From Methanoculleus thermophilus (lineage in GTDB: Archaea > Halobacteriota > Methanomicrobia > Methanomicrobiales > Methanoculleaceae), in contig NZ_BCNX01000010.1 of NCBI RefSeq assembly GCF_001571405.1, forward strand, positions 46,703-110,702: a stretch of DNA of 64,000 nt, read 5' to 3'. The notes under the pieces are model-generated. The model ran no database searches. It saw only the letters and a list, made by a program, of their open reading frames with translations, and was not told the origin of the DNA. The translations under genes and the position numbers were made by a program. Below are positions 34,943 through 46,101 of this stretch, piece after piece; the stretch's first letter is position 1, and the number at the start of each line of letters is the position of its first letter.

Positions 34943-35617
34943 TTAAAGCATCGAGACAAGGTCCCGGAGGACGGCTTCGGGATCGTCAGCCTTGACGACG
35001 CTTGATGCGAGGAGAACACCGCAGGTCCCAAGATCGACAGCAATCTTCACGCACTCGCCCGACTGGATACCCGCCCCGGTCAGGACCTTCACGTCCGGGT
35101 TGACCGATCTGACGGCATTGACGGACCGCTCGATTATTCCAGGGTCGGCCTTTGAGACCGAGACACCGCTCCCGATCAACTCCGGAGGCTCGACCGCCAC
35201 ATAATCGGGCCCGAGGGCCGCCGCTGCGGCGCTGGTCGAGTCGTTGTTCGTGCAGACGACCGATTCAAGGTTGAGCCTGCGAGCGACCTGGACGCAGGCG
35301 TCGATATCGGCCAGAGTGAGGCGTCGCTCAGAGTGGTTGATCAGGGTGCCGCGTGCACCTGCCGCCCTGACCGCCTCGGGGAGAATATGGCCCGTATGGG
35401 CGCCGGGGGTGATCGCATCGATATGCTGGGCATAGACCGGTATTGCATAGTGGTGACTTATCGGATGAATCTCAGTGAACGCCGGCGCGATGCCGATGAC
35501 GACGCCGCTCTCCTGTGCCACGGTCTCGGCTGCAGCGGCGATCCGGTGAGCATTGCGGCCCATACCCTCCTGATAGGTCTTGAGATTGACCAGAATTAAC
35601 GGTGAAACCATATCCAT
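34943..35617 (-). CDS. tpiA: triosephosphate isomerase (archaeal type)
   Basis: 224 residues, the short archaeal form. It interconverts DHAP and glyceraldehyde-3-phosphate. N-terminal substrate Lys is in [11 protein letters not shown], catalytic His in [10 protein letters not shown], and catalytic Glu in [13 protein letters not shown]. The phosphate loop is [17 protein letters not shown] (35617) or MVSP (35611) are the possible starts; an in-frame extension to 35707 overlaps the upstream U32 gene and lacks homology. Confidence 0.95.
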   Translation of the reverse strand: MDMVSPLILVNLKTYQEGMGRNAHRIAAAAETVAQESGVVIGIAPAFTEIHPISHHYAIPVYAQHIDAITPGAHTGHILPEAVRAAGARGTLINHSERRLTLADIDACVQVARRLNLESVVCTNNDSTSAAAAALGPDYVAVEPPELIGSGVSVSKADPGIIERSVNAVRSVNPDVKVLTGAGIQSGECVKIAVDLGTCGVLLASSVVKADDPEAVLRDLVSML

Positions 35618-35675
35618 CACGTCTGCTAGATAGATTACTTCTCCTGATATTAACCCTGATGCCGGGTGTGTATCC

Positions 35676-38207
35676 TCACTCTTCAATTCCTCTGACGAAA
35701 TGACCACCCGTGATGCCTCCGAGGGCCCGCCGCTTCACCTTGTCCTTGAGCGCGGAGAGCGCGCCATGGTCACCCCGGCTCACCGCATCGATCCCTTCAC
35801 GGTAGAGCCGGGCCACCTCCTCGGCGTAGCGCGGACCACGGCCCCGTGCATCGATGGCAACGGCAGCTATGCCCATCCCGGCGATCCGGGGCAGGTGGTC
35901 GATGAGGCAGGTCTCGACCGCGTTTGCGATGTAGGTCCGCCCTTCGCTATCGGACCGGATCGGGAAGATGCGGTTTCGCTGGTCCTCGATGCCCATGAAA
36001 CGGTTGCCGGGCTGCTCCCCGGCGACCGCCACCACCAGATGGTCCTCGGTTACCATAGCCTCGAGGTTGCCCTGGACAATCACCTCAAGTTCTGGAGCAT
36101 CCCCGATTCGTCCCGCAAGCCGGGCCAGATCGGCGGCCGAGAGCTCAGGGGACGCCGTACACCGCTGAAAGTACGATGTGAGTCTCTGGGCGGTGAGGTG
36201 GTTCCAGATGTTTAACCCGGCGGCACCATAGAGCCGCATGCGGGGCTCGGCCCGCTGCACCGCATCGAGAGCGCCCATCCCGCTCACCATGACGCCATGG
36301 ATGCCTGCCTCATAGAGCGACGGGAGGAGGCTGGACGCTGCATCAAGGAACCTGCGCCGGGTGATTGCCGGCCATTTCCAGACAAGGTCCGCACCCCCAT
36401 CCCGGCAGATGGCGGCAGCCTCGTTGAGGTGGGGAAGGTCGGAGGGTTCAAGGTAGACGGTCGTCGCCCCGCCCCGGACGGCGGCGGCTGCACCCTCGAG
36501 GGTGTCGGTGTAGACCGAGACGGACGGGATCCGGTGTGCAGGATAGGGATCTCGAGGTCTCTCCAACCGAGCAACAGCCGCTTCTATCCGTTCCCGTGCG
36601 GCGCTCACCGCCTCCGGGCCGGGCCGATGTGCGGCAAGGACGGCCTCCTCGACACGAACTAAGAATGAGCGTCGGACCCGGTTCAACTCCCCAAGCGGCG
36701 CAAAGAGTCCACCCGGGTAGTCGACCTCCATCCTCCGGACCACAAACGGGGTTCCCCCGGTCTTTGAAAGTTGCTCGGCGATCGTCTCCCGGGTGAGCGG
36801 CCGGCTCCGTGCCGGCTCCATCCGGAGGTCCGACCGGTAACGCACCCGGAACGGTTCACTGCCGTGCACAAAGACCATTGCCTCCAGACAGAGCGTCCCG
36901 TCATCAAAGGATACCGTAAGATCCAACGGTAACTGCCGTAGAGGCCTCTCCATGATCCGCTTCGCCCGCTCCTCAAGATCCGCACTCTTCGTTATGAAGA
37001 CACGGGTGCCCTGCCCGACGGGTTTGGGAACGTTGAGGCGCACAGTGCCGTCTCGAACGGCGGGGGTGCCGCGAAGAACCGTTCCCATGTCGCGGTCGGG
37101 GTCGTTCGTGCAGAACGCCAACCCGTCGCCGGAACGAGGCATGAGATCGCCGGCGAGGCGCACGGCCGCTTCCCGCCGCCGGGGGTCGTAGCCGGTGACC
37201 GTGCCGAGCAGAATGCCCCGGTTCCCGGGACGGTCGCGGGCCATAATCTCGGATGCGCCGAGGATGTAGCCCTCTGTGAACTCCCGGTTGAACGCGAGAG
37301 CAAGGTCCCGGATATCGTCCGGCGAGGGCGACCAAGCCACACCGCTCGCTATCGCGTCGAGGGCACGCCGGTAGATGCTCACCACCGTTGCGACATACTC
37401 CGCCGAGCGCATCCTCCCCTCGATCTTGAGCGACGCCACCGGTGCACGCACGATCCGGTCGAGGTAAGGGTAGATCGCCAGATCGCGCGTCGAGAGGAGG
37501 TAGTGATCCTTTGCGGGTACTCTCCGGAGATCTTTTGGCCGCCCGAGATCGTCCATCTCGGAGGTCACAAGCCGGTAGGGCTTCCGGCACGGCTGGGCGC
37601 ACATCCCCCGGTTTCCGCTCCGACCCCCGATGACCGAGGAGAGGAGGCACTGGCCCGAGTAGCAGTAGCAGAGCGCCCCGTGGGCAAAGACCTCGAGACC
37701 GACCCCCCGTGCATCCGCAACTCTCGCGATCTCCTCGATCTCCGCGAGGGTGAGTTCTCTCGCGAGCACCACGCGGGAGAACCCTTCCCTTGCTGCCCGG
37801 GCGACGCCTTCGCGGTTGTGGACTGTCATCTGGGTGGATGCATGGAGGGGGAGGTCCGGGACGACCTCCCGGGCAAGCGACGCCACCCCGATATCCTGTA
37901 CCAGGACAGCGTCTGCACCGATCTCGTAGAGCCAGAGGAGATAGCGGGCCACATCGGGGAGTTCGGCATCCCTCACGAGGATGTTTACCGTGACGTAGAC
38001 CCTGACTCCATGGAGGTGTGCATAATCGATAGCGGAACGGAGTTCCTCGTCGGAGAAGTTCGCCGCGTAATGCCGGGCCCCAAAGCGCTTTCCGGCAAGG
38101 TAGACAGCATCGGCGCCGGCGGCGACTGCTGCAGTCAGGGCCTCCGGCGACCCTGCCGGTGCAAGCAGTTCCGGCAACCAGGATCTTTGAGGGTGTTTCT
38201 GCGGCAT
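35676..38207 (-). CDS. U32-family peptidase-like protein
   Basis: 843 residues, a long U32 protein. The N-terminal TIM-like domain starts with [20 protein letters not shown] and includes the U32 signature [16 protein letters not shown], followed by the Cys-rich [18 protein letters not shown]3656-like collagenase domain (about residues 380-500) and a second barrel-like region ([20 protein letters not shown]) follow. Characterised relatives RlhA and TrhP hydroxylate rRNA or tRNA, so an RNA-modification role is as likely as proteolysis. It lies upstream of tpiA on the same strand. Confidence 0.85.
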   Translation of the reverse strand: MPQKHPQRSWLPELLAPAGSPEALTAAVAAGADAVYLAGKRFGARHYAANFSDEELRSAIDYAHLHGVRVYVTVNILVRDAELPDVARYLLWLYEIGADAVLVQDIGVASLAREVVPDLPLHASTQMTVHNREGVARAAREGFSRVVLARELTLAEIEEIARVADARGVGLEVFAHGALCYCYSGQCLLSSVIGGRSGNRGMCAQPCRKPYRLVTSEMDDLGRPKDLRRVPAKDHYLLSTRDLAIYPYLDRIVRAPVASLKIEGRMRSAEYVATVVSIYRRALDAIASGVAWSPSPDDIRDLALAFNREFTEGYILGASEIMARDRPGNRGILLGTVTGYDPRRREAAVRLAGDLMPRSGDGLAFCTNDPDRDMGTVLRGTPAVRDGTVRLNVPKPVGQGTRVFITKSADLEERAKRIMERPLRQLPLDLTVSFDDGTLCLEAMVFVHGSEPFRVRYRSDLRMEPARSRPLTRETIAEQLSKTGGTPFVVRRMEVDYPGGLFAPLGELNRVRRSFLVRVEEAVLAAHRPGPEAVSAARERIEAAVARLERPRDPYPAHRIPSVSVYTDTLEGAAAAVRGGATTVYLEPSDLPHLNEAAAICRDGGADLVWKWPAITRRRFLDAASSLLPSLYEAGIHGVMVSGMGALDAVQRAEPRMRLYGAAGLNIWNHLTAQRLTSYFQRCTASPELSAADLARLAGRIGDAPELEVIVQGNLEAMVTEDHLVVAVAGEQPGNRFMGIEDQRNRIFPIRSDSEGRTYIANAVETCLIDHLPRIAGMGIAAVAIDARGRGPRYAEEVARLYREGIDAVSRGDHGALSALKDKVKRRALGGITGGHFVRGIEE

Positions 38208-38299
38208 CTCTTGAGTACCGTTCGCTCCGTGGGTCTATATAATCCACCCCGCAGGTATCCTTTTGGGGCGGGAGAGCGATGTGGAGAGAGGGTCAGGAT

Positions 38300-39124
38300 A
38301 TGGATCGCGTAGGACTAATCGGCTATGGGCACATGGGGAGCATGCTGGTGAACGGATTTCTCACATCCGGGATCCTTTCGACCGATGAGCTCGTGGTTGC
38401 GACAAAGAGCCTGGAGAGCCGAAACGCATGCGCCGCCGCATGGCCGGGAGTCGGTATCGCCAGAACGAACGCGGAACTCGCACGGCAGTGCCGCACAATC
38501 ATCATCGCAGTCAGGCCGCAGGAGATGGCGACCGTCCTTAATGAGATTCTCCCGGTGATGGATGGGGACGAGCATATCGTCTCACTCGCCGCAGGCATCT
38601 CCCTCAAAGATCTTGAGAGCGTCTTTCCCGGATCGCTCACCAGGGCGATACCCACGATCACCTCCACGGTTGGGCAAGGGACGACGCTGGTCTGCCACGG
38701 GCGGCAGGTGGATATAAACAGCGCTCTCAGGGTTGAGGGGCTCTTCTCATCGCTTGGGAACGTAGTGCTCGTCAGTGAGGAGGAACTCCCGGCAGCCATG
38801 CTTCTTTCGAGCTGTGGGCCGGGACTGCTTGCCGTTATCATCGACGAACTTGCCGGGGCGACGGCCCGTGCAAGCGGACTCCCGAAGGACCGGGCGATCG
38901 GACTCACCATGGAGATGGTTGCCGCCACGGCTGCTTACCTTCGGGAGACCGGCAGGAGACCCGGAGAGATGATCGAGGAGGTCGCGACCGGCGGCGGCGT
39001 CACTGAGGCCGGGGTACGCAAGCTCCGCGAACGGCTACCCGGGGTCTTTGATGAGACCATCATCTCCATGCTGGAGCGCTGCAATACAGTGGGGGCGTGG
39101 TCGGGGAGGCGGACAGACTTTTAA
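38300..39124 (+). CDS. proC: pyrroline-5-carboxylate reductase-like protein
   Basis: 274 residues. NAD(P)-binding Rossmann start GLIGYGHMGSMLVNGFL, then TIIIAVRPQEM, and the ProC signature region (LAGATARASGLPKDRAIGLT, ATGGGVTEAGVRKL). ProC makes proline from pyrroline-5-carboxylate. The TPGGxT/SGP-like motifs are slightly changed (SSCGPGLLAVIIDELAGA), so a related imine reductase is possible. The start at 38300 is chosen over 38279 because homology begins at MDRVGLIG. Confidence 0.8.
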   Translation: MDRVGLIGYGHMGSMLVNGFLTSGILSTDELVVATKSLESRNACAAAWPGVGIARTNAELARQCRTIIIAVRPQEMATVLNEILPVMDGDEHIVSLAAGISLKDLESVFPGSLTRAIPTITSTVGQGTTLVCHGRQVDINSALRVEGLFSSLGNVVLVSEEELPAAMLLSSCGPGLLAVIIDELAGATARASGLPKDRAIGLTMEMVAATAAYLRETGRRPGEMIEEVATGGGVTEAGVRKLRERLPGVFDETIISMLERCNTVGAWSGRRTDF

Positions 39125-39152
39125 ATGATAAGGGGTTATACCTCGGATTAAC

Positions 39153-39782
39153 ATGAAGATCGTCGTCTCTGTGGAGGATGCCGGTGTTATCGACGAAGTA
39201 GTGGAGTACAGCCCTACATTCATCGAGATCAGGCTCGACCGGATGGGAGGTGACCTGCTGGAGCAGGTCCAGTCTATCCGCGAGAAGACCGACATTCCTT
39301 TAATAGCCACACTCAGGAGCAGAGAGGAAGGGGGGAGGTTCGTCGGCGATGCCGACCTCTGGGTCAGGATCGTCGGGCCGATCGCACGATACGTCGACTT
39401 CGTGGATGTAGAAGCCCGTTACCGCGACCATGCGCCGCTTATCAAGAGCCAGGGTGTCCAAATTCTCGCATCTCTTCACACGAGCGAGATGCCCTCTCTC
39501 CCGGAGCTCGGGAAGATCGAGGAGATGCTTCGGTCCTACGGCGATATACCGAAGATTGTCGTGAAACCCCGAACCCTTGACGACCTCTTTGACCTCATCA
39601 CGTTCACGCATCGTGCCCAGAAACCTATCTGCACAAGCATCATGGGCTCTGAGTTCCGCTATGCCCGTGCAATCCTCCCTCTCTTTGGGTCGGAGTTCAC
39701 GTTCTGCCACGCCGGGACCCCGACGGCCGAAGGGCAGTACCACATACGGGAGATGCAGCAGATTGCGGATCTGCTGAAGTGA
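39153..39782 (+). CDS. aroD: type I 3-dehydroquinate dehydratase
   Basis: 209 residues, class I Schiff-base enzyme forming 3-dehydroshikimate. Visible residues are the substrate-binding EIRLDRM, the His in [11 protein letters not shown], and the Schiff-base Lys in [12 protein letters not shown]. The C-terminal [20 protein letters not shown] matches the family end. It is 28 bp after proC on the plus strand, and the rest of the pathway runs toward it on the minus strand from 47.7 kb. Confidence 0.9.
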   Translation: MKIVVSVEDAGVIDEVVEYSPTFIEIRLDRMGGDLLEQVQSIREKTDIPLIATLRSREEGGRFVGDADLWVRIVGPIARYVDFVDVEARYRDHAPLIKSQGVQILASLHTSEMPSLPELGKIEEMLRSYGDIPKIVVKPRTLDDLFDLITFTHRAQKPICTSIMGSEFRYARAILPLFGSEFTFCHAGTPTAEGQYHIREMQQIADLLK

Positions 39783-39869
39783 TGGAGGAGAGGGGTCTTG
39801 GCACTCGTTTGGACAGGAGAGATGCTTGAAGTGGTTCGTCGTGATGGGTTGTAAAGGGGATACTCCCCC

Positions 39870-40871
39870 TCACCTCACTTCCCATCCCCGGTACTTCGCC
39901 TGCTCAAGCATCGCATCGATAATAACGAGCGCCATCATGCATTCCGCGACCGGCACGATCCTCGGGGCGATACAGGGGTCGTGCCTTCCTCCGACCGAGA
40001 TCTCCCGCTCCCTCCCGGTGGTATCGACGGTCCGCTGAATCTTACGTATCGATGGCGTCGGTTTGACGGCAAGCCGCACGACAATATCCTCCCCCGTGCT
40101 GATCCCGCCGAGGATACCGCCCGCGTGGTTGCTTAAAAATCCATCCGCATCGATCGGATCGTTCATCTCGCTCCCGAGGAGCCGGGCGGCGCCGAATCCC
40201 TCTCCGATCTCGACACCCTTCACGGCGCCGATTCCCATCATCGCCCCGGCGATGGCGGCGTCGAGTTTGCCAAAGACCGGGTCGCCGAGACCCGCCGGGC
40301 ACCCCGAGGCAATCACCTCGACGATCCCCCCGACGGAGTCGCCTGCTTTTAGTGCCGCGCGGATCTCCGCTTCCATTGCTTCCGGTTCCGTCGCCCCATG
40401 AATCTCGATAACCCTTCCGCGTATCGAGATGCCGTAGGGTGCAAGGCAGCGGAGAGCCACCGCTCCGGCGGCGACCCGGGCAAGGGTCTCGCGGCCCGAA
40501 CTCCGACCGCCGCCGCGGTGGTCGCGGAGCCCGTACTTCGCCTGCCAGGTGTAATCCGCGTGCCCCGGGCGGAAGAGATCCCGGAGCGTGTCATAGTCCT
40601 CCGATCGGACGTCCTGGTTCCTGACGAGAAGCGCGATCGGGGCGCCGGTCGTCCTTCCCTCAAAGACCCCTGAGAGGATCTCCACCCGATCGGGCTCCAT
40701 CCTCGCGGACTCGAGCGGGCTCTTGCCCGGCCGTCTTCGGTCGAGGTAAGGTTGGATATCCGCCTCCGCGAGGGGGACTCCGGGCGGGCAGCCGTCGATG
40801 ACCACGCCCACGGCCAATCCGTGGCTCTCACCGAACGTCGTGCACCTGAAGTTTCTCCCGAACGTATTCAT
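39870..40871 (-). CDS. aroC: chorismate synthase
   Basis: 333 residues; makes chorismate from EPSP with reduced FMN. Family signatures are [20 protein letters not shown] at the start, [15 protein letters not shown], the flavin-contact [20 protein letters not shown], and [20 protein letters not shown] at the end. The start at 40871 overlaps the aroK-aroE stop by 4 bp (ATGA). It is the last gene of the aromatic operon. Confidence 0.95.
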   Translation of the reverse strand: MNTFGRNFRCTTFGESHGLAVGVVIDGCPPGVPLAEADIQPYLDRRRPGKSPLESARMEPDRVEILSGVFEGRTTGAPIALLVRNQDVRSEDYDTLRDLFRPGHADYTWQAKYGLRDHRGGGRSSGRETLARVAAGAVALRCLAPYGISIRGRVIEIHGATEPEAMEAEIRAALKAGDSVGGIVEVIASGCPAGLGDPVFGKLDAAIAGAMMGIGAVKGVEIGEGFGAARLLGSEMNDPIDADGFLSNHAGGILGGISTGEDIVVRLAVKPTPSIRKIQRTVDTTGREREISVGGRHDPCIAPRIVPVAECMMALVIIDAMLEQAKYRGWEVR

Positions 40872-42232
40872 GCAAGCATCTCCCGAACCACCTCCGGCGC
40901 GACCGCGATCCCGGTGATCAACCGGAACTGCTCCACCGCCTGGTGGACAAACATCTCCGTGCCGGGTATCGTCTCGCACCCGGCCTCTCTTGCCGCCCGG
41001 ATGAGGGCTGTCTCCGGCGGCGTGTAGACGAGGTCAAAGATGGTCATCCCGGCCCTAAGATCGCAAGCGGCAAGCAGGCTCCGGGTGTCGGGCTCCATCC
41101 CGACAGGGGTTGCGTGTACAACCACATCGGCATCGCTCCCCTTGAACTCATCGAGGCCGCCCCACCGGCATCCAAACCGGCCTGCAAGCCTCTGTGCCGC
41201 GGCCGCCCTTCGGGCAAGCACCGTGACGTCCATATCGAGCGTTTTGAGCGCATAGACCGCCGCAGCCGCCGCACCCCCGGCCCCAAGCACCACAGCCCGG
41301 CCGCCACGCCGGTGTACAAGCGGGGCCCGGACGCCGAGCCAGTCGGTGTTATGGCCGTAGAGCCTCCCGCCGCACCGGACAACCGTGTTCACCGCCCCGA
41401 TCGCCGCTGCGTGCTCGCTGACCTCGTCGAGATAGCGCATCACGTCAGACTTGAACGGGATCGTGACCGAGAGGCCTTTTAAGGGGAGGAGGTGTGCAAG
41501 GCGGACGATCGTTCCCACATCCGGCCACTCGAAGCGGGTATAGTGGTAGTTCATCCCGAAGCGCTCAAAGAGCCGATTGTAGAGGAGCGGACTTTTGCTG
41601 TGGGCACAGGGGTTCCCGCCGATGCCGCACACAGAAAGTCCCGGGTCCCGGTCGAGCATCTCACCGAGAGTGGAGAGGCCGAACCGCTCAAGGAGAGCGG
41701 CGCGCTCACGTGCGTCATCGGGGGAGATACCGGTCTCCCCTCTGATCTCCCTGCAGATGATATCCGCGACCTCCGCAGGGGTGCGTCTCCCGGTATCGAT
41801 GCAGGTATCTGCCGCACCAAGGTAGGCATCCTTCCGCCGGGCAAGGAGCGTCCGTATCTCCTCTGCGGGAGAGAGATCGGTCAGCCCCGGGCGGTCGCTT
41901 CCGGCGATCCGCTCATGGCAGATCTCAGGAGCCGCGGTGAGGAGGAAGACCCTGCCGTGCCACCGGAGGTCTGCGACGTTTGCCGGGTCGCAGACCGCCC
42001 CCCCTCCGGTAGCGATCACGCCCTCTGCGGTCCGGAGCGACGCGATGACCTCCCGCTCGAGAGCCCGGAAATGCGCCTCGCCGGCCCGGCGAAAGATCTC
42101 CGGGATCGGCATCCCCGCCCGCTGTTCGATCAGCGCATCGGTGTCGTAGAACGGCAGCCCGAGACGATTTGCGAGGATCCGACCGACAGTGGTCTTCCCG
42201 GTCCCCCGAAAGCCGATAAGCACGACCTTCAC
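40868..42232 (-). CDS. shikimate kinase-shikimate dehydrogenase fusion
   Basis: 454 residues with two enzymes. Residues 1-165 are a bacterial-type (AroK) shikimate kinase with P-loop [18 protein letters not shown] and GGGAV. Residues ~185-454 are shikimate dehydrogenase (AroE): [29 protein letters not shown], the NADP site [17 protein letters not shown], and the closing [12 protein letters not shown]. The GTG start at 42232 overlaps the aroA stop (GTGA) and follows GGGAGGGAC. Most archaea use a GHMP-type shikimate kinase instead, so this domain was probably acquired. Confidence 0.92.
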   Translation of the reverse strand: MKVVLIGFRGTGKTTVGRILANRLGLPFYDTDALIEQRAGMPIPEIFRRAGEAHFRALEREVIASLRTAEGVIATGGGAVCDPANVADLRWHGRVFLLTAAPEICHERIAGSDRPGLTDLSPAEEIRTLLARRKDAYLGAADTCIDTGRRTPAEVADIICREIRGETGISPDDARERAALLERFGLSTLGEMLDRDPGLSVCGIGGNPCAHSKSPLLYNRLFERFGMNYHYTRFEWPDVGTIVRLAHLLPLKGLSVTIPFKSDVMRYLDEVSEHAAAIGAVNTVVRCGGRLYGHNTDWLGVRAPLVHRRGGRAVVLGAGGAAAAAVYALKTLDMDVTVLARRAAAAQRLAGRFGCRWGGLDEFKGSDADVVVHATPVGMEPDTRSLLAACDLRAGMTIFDLVYTPPETALIRAAREAGCETIPGTEMFVHQAVEQFRLITGIAVAPEVVREMLA

Positions 42233-43497
42233 AGCAGTCCCTCCCCGTAAAGTGCCTCCCAGAACCCGGGGAAGGACTTCTCGACGCACTCGGGGTCACG
42301 GATCGCCATCCCGCCGACCGCAAGACCGAGCACGGCAAACGCCATCGCCGTCCGGTGATCGTCATGCGGATCGACGAAAACACCGTGGAGGGGGCCGGGG
42401 GTTATCGTGAGGGAGTCCCCGGTGACCTCGACCCCGGCTCCCATCCGCCGGAGGGTATCCGCCGTAACAGCGACGCGGTCGCTTTCTTTGTACTGCAGGT
42501 GCCCAATCCCCGTGATCGTCGTCGGCGAACCGGCTACTGCCGCCACCGCAGCGAGCGTCTGGACGGTATCGGGGGAGGAGGACATATCGATCTCGATACC
42601 CCCCAGATCGTCCGTCCGCTCCACCGTCACCGCGTCTCTCCCAAAAGTCACCCGACACCCCATCGCCTCGAGCGCGTCGAGGAACCGGCGGTCCCCCTGG
42701 ACGGAGGCGGGATTCAGGCCAGTGACGGTGACCTTTCCGCCGCAGACGGCCGCGATCGCAAAGAGGTACGATGCCGAGGAGTAATCGCCCTCGATCCGGT
42801 AGTCCCTCCCCCGGTAGGTTGCACCGCTCTCTACCCGGAACCTGTCGTATTCCCGCCGCTCGAGCCGGGCGCCGAACCCAAGCATCACGTCTGCGGTCAC
42901 ATCAAGGTAGGACCGGGAGGCCGGGGTTGCAGGGAGAGCAAGTTCCACGTCCTCCTCCGCGTAGGGAGCCGCCATCAGGATGGACGAGATGAACTGGCTG
43001 CTGATGCTCCCGTCGATCTGCGTCTTCCCACCGCGAAGCCTGCCTGTGATGCGGATGGGCGGGAACCCCGGTTCACCAAGAAATGCAATCTCACCCCCGA
43101 GGCTCCCGAGTGCTCCTGCAAGAGGACCGATCGGGCGCTTGAGCATTCTCGCACTCCCCGTCAGCACCACCGGATGCGGCGAGAGGAGCGCCGCCGAGGT
43201 GAGGAGCCGCAACGTCGTCCCGGAGTTCCCGCAGTCGATCGTCACCTCTCCGGTCGCCGGGAACGTGCCGTCACATCCGGCAACGATGATCTCGCCGGGC
43301 AGCCACTCGAGCGCCACCCCGAGGCTCTCAAGCCCCCAGGCGGTCAATTCCGTATCGCCCGCCCGAAGCGGGTTTACTATCCGCGTTCTTCCCGAGGCGA
43401 GCGCTCCTGCAATCAGCGCCCGGTGGGTGTAGCTCTTCGATGGGGGCGCTTCGAACGTCGCATCGACCGGTTCTGTCCGTGATACCCTGACGATCAT
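42229..43497 (-). CDS. aroA: EPSP synthase (3-phosphoshikimate 1-carboxyvinyltransferase)
   Basis: 422 residues. Landmarks are APPSKSYTHRALIAGALASG at the N-terminus, DCGNSGTTLRLL, and the substrate-binding KTQIDGSISSQFISSILMAA. Near the C-terminus are LQYKESDRV and DPHDDHRTAMAFAVLG. The start at 43497 makes an ATGA overlap with pheA. The longer frame to 43746 runs antisense-like through pheA and is not used. Confidence 0.95.
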   Translation of the reverse strand: MIVRVSRTEPVDATFEAPPSKSYTHRALIAGALASGRTRIVNPLRAGDTELTAWGLESLGVALEWLPGEIIVAGCDGTFPATGEVTIDCGNSGTTLRLLTSAALLSPHPVVLTGSARMLKRPIGPLAGALGSLGGEIAFLGEPGFPPIRITGRLRGGKTQIDGSISSQFISSILMAAPYAEEDVELALPATPASRSYLDVTADVMLGFGARLERREYDRFRVESGATYRGRDYRIEGDYSSASYLFAIAAVCGGKVTVTGLNPASVQGDRRFLDALEAMGCRVTFGRDAVTVERTDDLGGIEIDMSSSPDTVQTLAAVAAVAGSPTTITGIGHLQYKESDRVAVTADTLRRMGAGVEVTGDSLTITPGPLHGVFVDPHDDHRTAMAFAVLGLAVGGMAIRDPECVEKSFPGFWEALYGEGLL

Positions 43498-44288
43498 AAT
43501 CCCGGCACCTCCATGCGGGCGTAGCACCCAAGTTCCCTGACACTCGCCATGCCTTTTAACTCCTCTTTTGCCTCCTGCAAGCCTTCGGAGATCGCAAGGT
43601 CGATGAAGAATATGTAACTCCCGATCCCTCTCCGGGACGGCCGCGACTCGATCCGGGTCAGGTTGATCCCGCGCCGGGCGAAGACGCCGAGCAGATCGGC
43701 GAGGAGCCCGACCCGGTCGGTCTCCGGGTCCACAAGGAGACTGCACTTTGTGGCTCCCGCGCTGTCGAGAGGGGCGGCGGATATCTCCACGAAACGGGTA
43801 ATGTTCGATCTATTGTTCTGGAGATCCCGGAGGATTATCGGGAGGTTGTAGATCGCTGCAGCCATCTCCGAGACGACCGCACCGGCACGCTCGTCTCTCT
43901 GCATGGCAACGGCGCTTGCAGCGTTGCTGCTCGTGTGGACGACCTCGATCCCGAGTTTATCGAGAAGAATGGAGCACTGCTCGTGCGTCTGCGGGTGAGC
44001 GTAGATGACCGAGAGGCGCGAGGGGTCGGTTCTTGCCGCAAGGTGATGCCTGATCGGAATATATGCTTCTCCGGTTATCGAAACGTCGAACTCCATCAGC
44101 CCCTGGAGCGTCTCTCCCACGCCCCCGGCCTCCGAGTTCTCGATCGGAACGAGCCCTTTCGCCGCGCCGGTCGCCACGTGTTTGATGATGGAGCGGATGG
44201 TCGGCAGAAGCTCGATCTCATCGGTATAGAGGCGGGCAGCAAGCTCGTGGCTGAACGTCCCGGCCGGCCCAAGTGTTGCGAGGGTCAT
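43494..44288 (-). CDS. pheA: prephenate dehydratase with ACT domain
   Basis: 264 residues. The catalytic part has TLGPAGTFSHELAARLY, VPIENSEAGGVGETLQGL and the NNRSNITRFVEI motif that replaces the usual N-x-TRF. The C-terminal ACT domain (GATKCSLLVDPETDRVGLLA, then NLTRIESRPSRRGIGSY) binds phenylalanine for feedback control. No chorismate mutase domain is present. It overlaps tyrA and aroA by 4 bp each. Confidence 0.95.
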   Translation of the reverse strand: MTLATLGPAGTFSHELAARLYTDEIELLPTIRSIIKHVATGAAKGLVPIENSEAGGVGETLQGLMEFDVSITGEAYIPIRHHLAARTDPSRLSVIYAHPQTHEQCSILLDKLGIEVVHTSSNAASAVAMQRDERAGAVVSEMAAAIYNLPIILRDLQNNRSNITRFVEISAAPLDSAGATKCSLLVDPETDRVGLLADLLGVFARRGINLTRIESRPSRRGIGSYIFFIDLAISEGLQEAKEELKGMASVRELGCYARMEVPGL

Positions 44289-45118
44289 CGGCTCACCACG
44301 TGATTGATGAGGTCGTCCGTCTCCTCCGTCGCGGCGCTGAGGTAGGAGGCGTAATGCCCGGCGTTCGCGGTAAAGAACGTCTGGAACCGTTCGGCATCTC
44401 TGGACTCGACGATCTCGCGGAGTCTCCGGACAGCCTCTTCGAACTCGCCAAGCACCTTCGGGACCTCCGGGTTCATCTGCAGGATGTCACCGTAGAGCCC
44501 GGCGTCCTGGGCAAGGATCCGCCCGACAAGCCCCATCTCTATCCGGTAGATAGGGCTCGTGTAGGTAAGGGTCTCTGCGACATCGGTGCCGATCCGGCGG
44601 ATCGCCTCGGCTTTTGCGAGCGTTCCAAAGTGGGTCAACCCCTGGATCACCGCCATCATCCGGTCGTGCTCCTCCGGTGTCGAGATGGTGATCGCCGCTC
44701 CCTGGTCGCGAAAGATAGAGAGGAGCCTTTCAAGAGTCTCTGGGCTGCAACGGGCCGGTGTAACGACGATCGTCTGCCCCCGAAGCGATGCGGCGCCCGG
44801 TCCGAACATCGGGTGGAGCCCGATCACCTCCGCACGCGAGGCAAGCATCGCCCGGACCGGTTCGACCTTGAGGGAGGTGAGGTCGCAGAAGACCTGCTCT
44901 TCCGAGAGGAGCGGAGCAACCTCGCGGATCACCCCGACGGTGGCGCGAATCGGGACCGAGACCATCACAAGGTCTGCGGTCTCTGCGAGATCGCGGTTGG
45001 TCCGGGGGGTCTTTCTCCCGGAGACGATCACCTCCCATCCGGCGGCCTCAAAGACCCCGGCGAAGAACCGTCCCATCTGGCCCGTGCCGCCGATGATGCC
45101 TGCAAGCATTTGGGTCAT
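44285..45118 (-). CDS. tyrA: prephenate dehydrogenase
   Basis: 277 residues. NAD(P)-binding start MLAGIIGGTGQMGRFFAGVF, then VMVSVPIRATVGVI and the substrate motif GLHPMFGPGAASLRGQTIV. The later half has EEHDRMMAVIQGLTHFGTLA, containing the catalytic-type His. It converts prephenate to 4-hydroxyphenylpyruvate for tyrosine. No fused chorismate mutase or ACT domain is seen. ATGA overlaps link it to the DHQ synthase and pheA genes. Confidence 0.93.
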   Translation of the reverse strand: MTQMLAGIIGGTGQMGRFFAGVFEAAGWEVIVSGRKTPRTNRDLAETADLVMVSVPIRATVGVIREVAPLLSEEQVFCDLTSLKVEPVRAMLASRAEVIGLHPMFGPGAASLRGQTIVVTPARCSPETLERLLSIFRDQGAAITISTPEEHDRMMAVIQGLTHFGTLAKAEAIRRIGTDVAETLTYTSPIYRIEMGLVGRILAQDAGLYGDILQMNPEVPKVLGEFEEAVRRLREIVESRDAERFQTFFTANAGHYASYLSAATEETDDLINHVVSR

Positions 45119-46101
45119 TTCTCCCGTATCGTCTCATTGACGGCGACCCCGAAGTGCCGCCCGCCTTTTGCGACGCTCCCGAGCACCCGATCGCCCACTT
45201 CGAGGGCGGCGACCGATACGGCCGAACCGTCGGGTCTGACGAGCCAGATCGTCTCGGCGTTCTGGAGGACCAGGCTTGCCGTACTCTCGCCGGCCCTCGC
45301 CTCGACAAGGAGGAGCGGACGGCGCTCGATCTTTATCCTGCCGACGACCGCGTCATGGGTTGCGCCGGTGTGCTCGGCGATGAGCACCTTATCGCCGACC
45401 GCAAGATCGGCAAGATACGCGGTCTTCCCGTCCGGGAGGAGGGCGTAGGCATGCACCGCTCCGGCATTCACGCGGAACGGGCGCGGCGCCACGTAGGGAT
45501 TCTCCAGGGTCTCGGGGTGGACCAGCAGGAACGCCGAGGAGGTGTTGCCGACGAGCATTCCCTCCCCGTCGGCGAGGAGGGAGCAGGTGTCGACGCAGAC
45601 CCGGTCCCCCATCCCGACGGGGACGATCCGGGTCACCTCGAACGGAACGAGAGGGATCTCTTCGCCGGCGCCGGCGATCACGCCCGCCGTCCTCCTGATC
45701 TCTGCCGGGTCGTCGGTTGCAAGAAGAACGCCTGCCGTCCCGCGCTCGAGGACGGTCAGGGCGACCTTCGCCTCGTCGGCGCTTCCGACCGCGGCGATGA
45801 TCCGGTCGGACTGCGCGACGAGGTTCTCAAGCGGGATAACCGTCCAGTCCCGTGTCCGGACGACGACGTATCCCTGCCTTGAGAGTCTGAGCGCCTCCTC
45901 TTCGGCCGCTTTATCGACGATCTCGACCTCAAAGACGTCCTTTCCCGGTATCAGGTCGCCCTTCTCTGCGACCGTCGTCACCCGCCCGAGTTCCCGCACG
46001 CATTGCGCGTCCTCGACGACCAGGGTATCGGCACCGCTCTCGATCGCGGTCGTTGCGAGATCTTTCCTCCACGGCCTGATATCGACCCAGAACTGCTTCA
46101 T
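45115..46101 (-). CDS. 3-dehydroquinate synthase II
   Basis: 328 residues of the archaeal DHQ synthase II (AroB') family, which oxidatively deaminates and cyclises ADTH to 3-dehydroquinate. Family features are FWVDIRPWRKDLATTAIESG, VGMGDRVCVDTCSLLADGEG, MLVGNTSSAFLLVHPETLEN and RPFRVNAGAVHAY. It follows the two ADTH synthase-like genes with a 4-bp overlap, the arrangement expected for this archaeal route. Confidence 0.95.
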   Translation of the reverse strand: MKQFWVDIRPWRKDLATTAIESGADTLVVEDAQCVRELGRVTTVAEKGDLIPGKDVFEVEIVDKAAEEEALRLSRQGYVVVRTRDWTVIPLENLVAQSDRIIAAVGSADEAKVALTVLERGTAGVLLATDDPAEIRRTAGVIAGAGEEIPLVPFEVTRIVPVGMGDRVCVDTCSLLADGEGMLVGNTSSAFLLVHPETLENPYVAPRPFRVNAGAVHAYALLPDGKTAYLADLAVGDKVLIAEHTGATHDAVVGRIKIERRPLLLVEARAGESTASLVLQNAETIWLVRPDGSAVSVAALEVGDRVLGSVAKGGRHFGVAVNETIREK

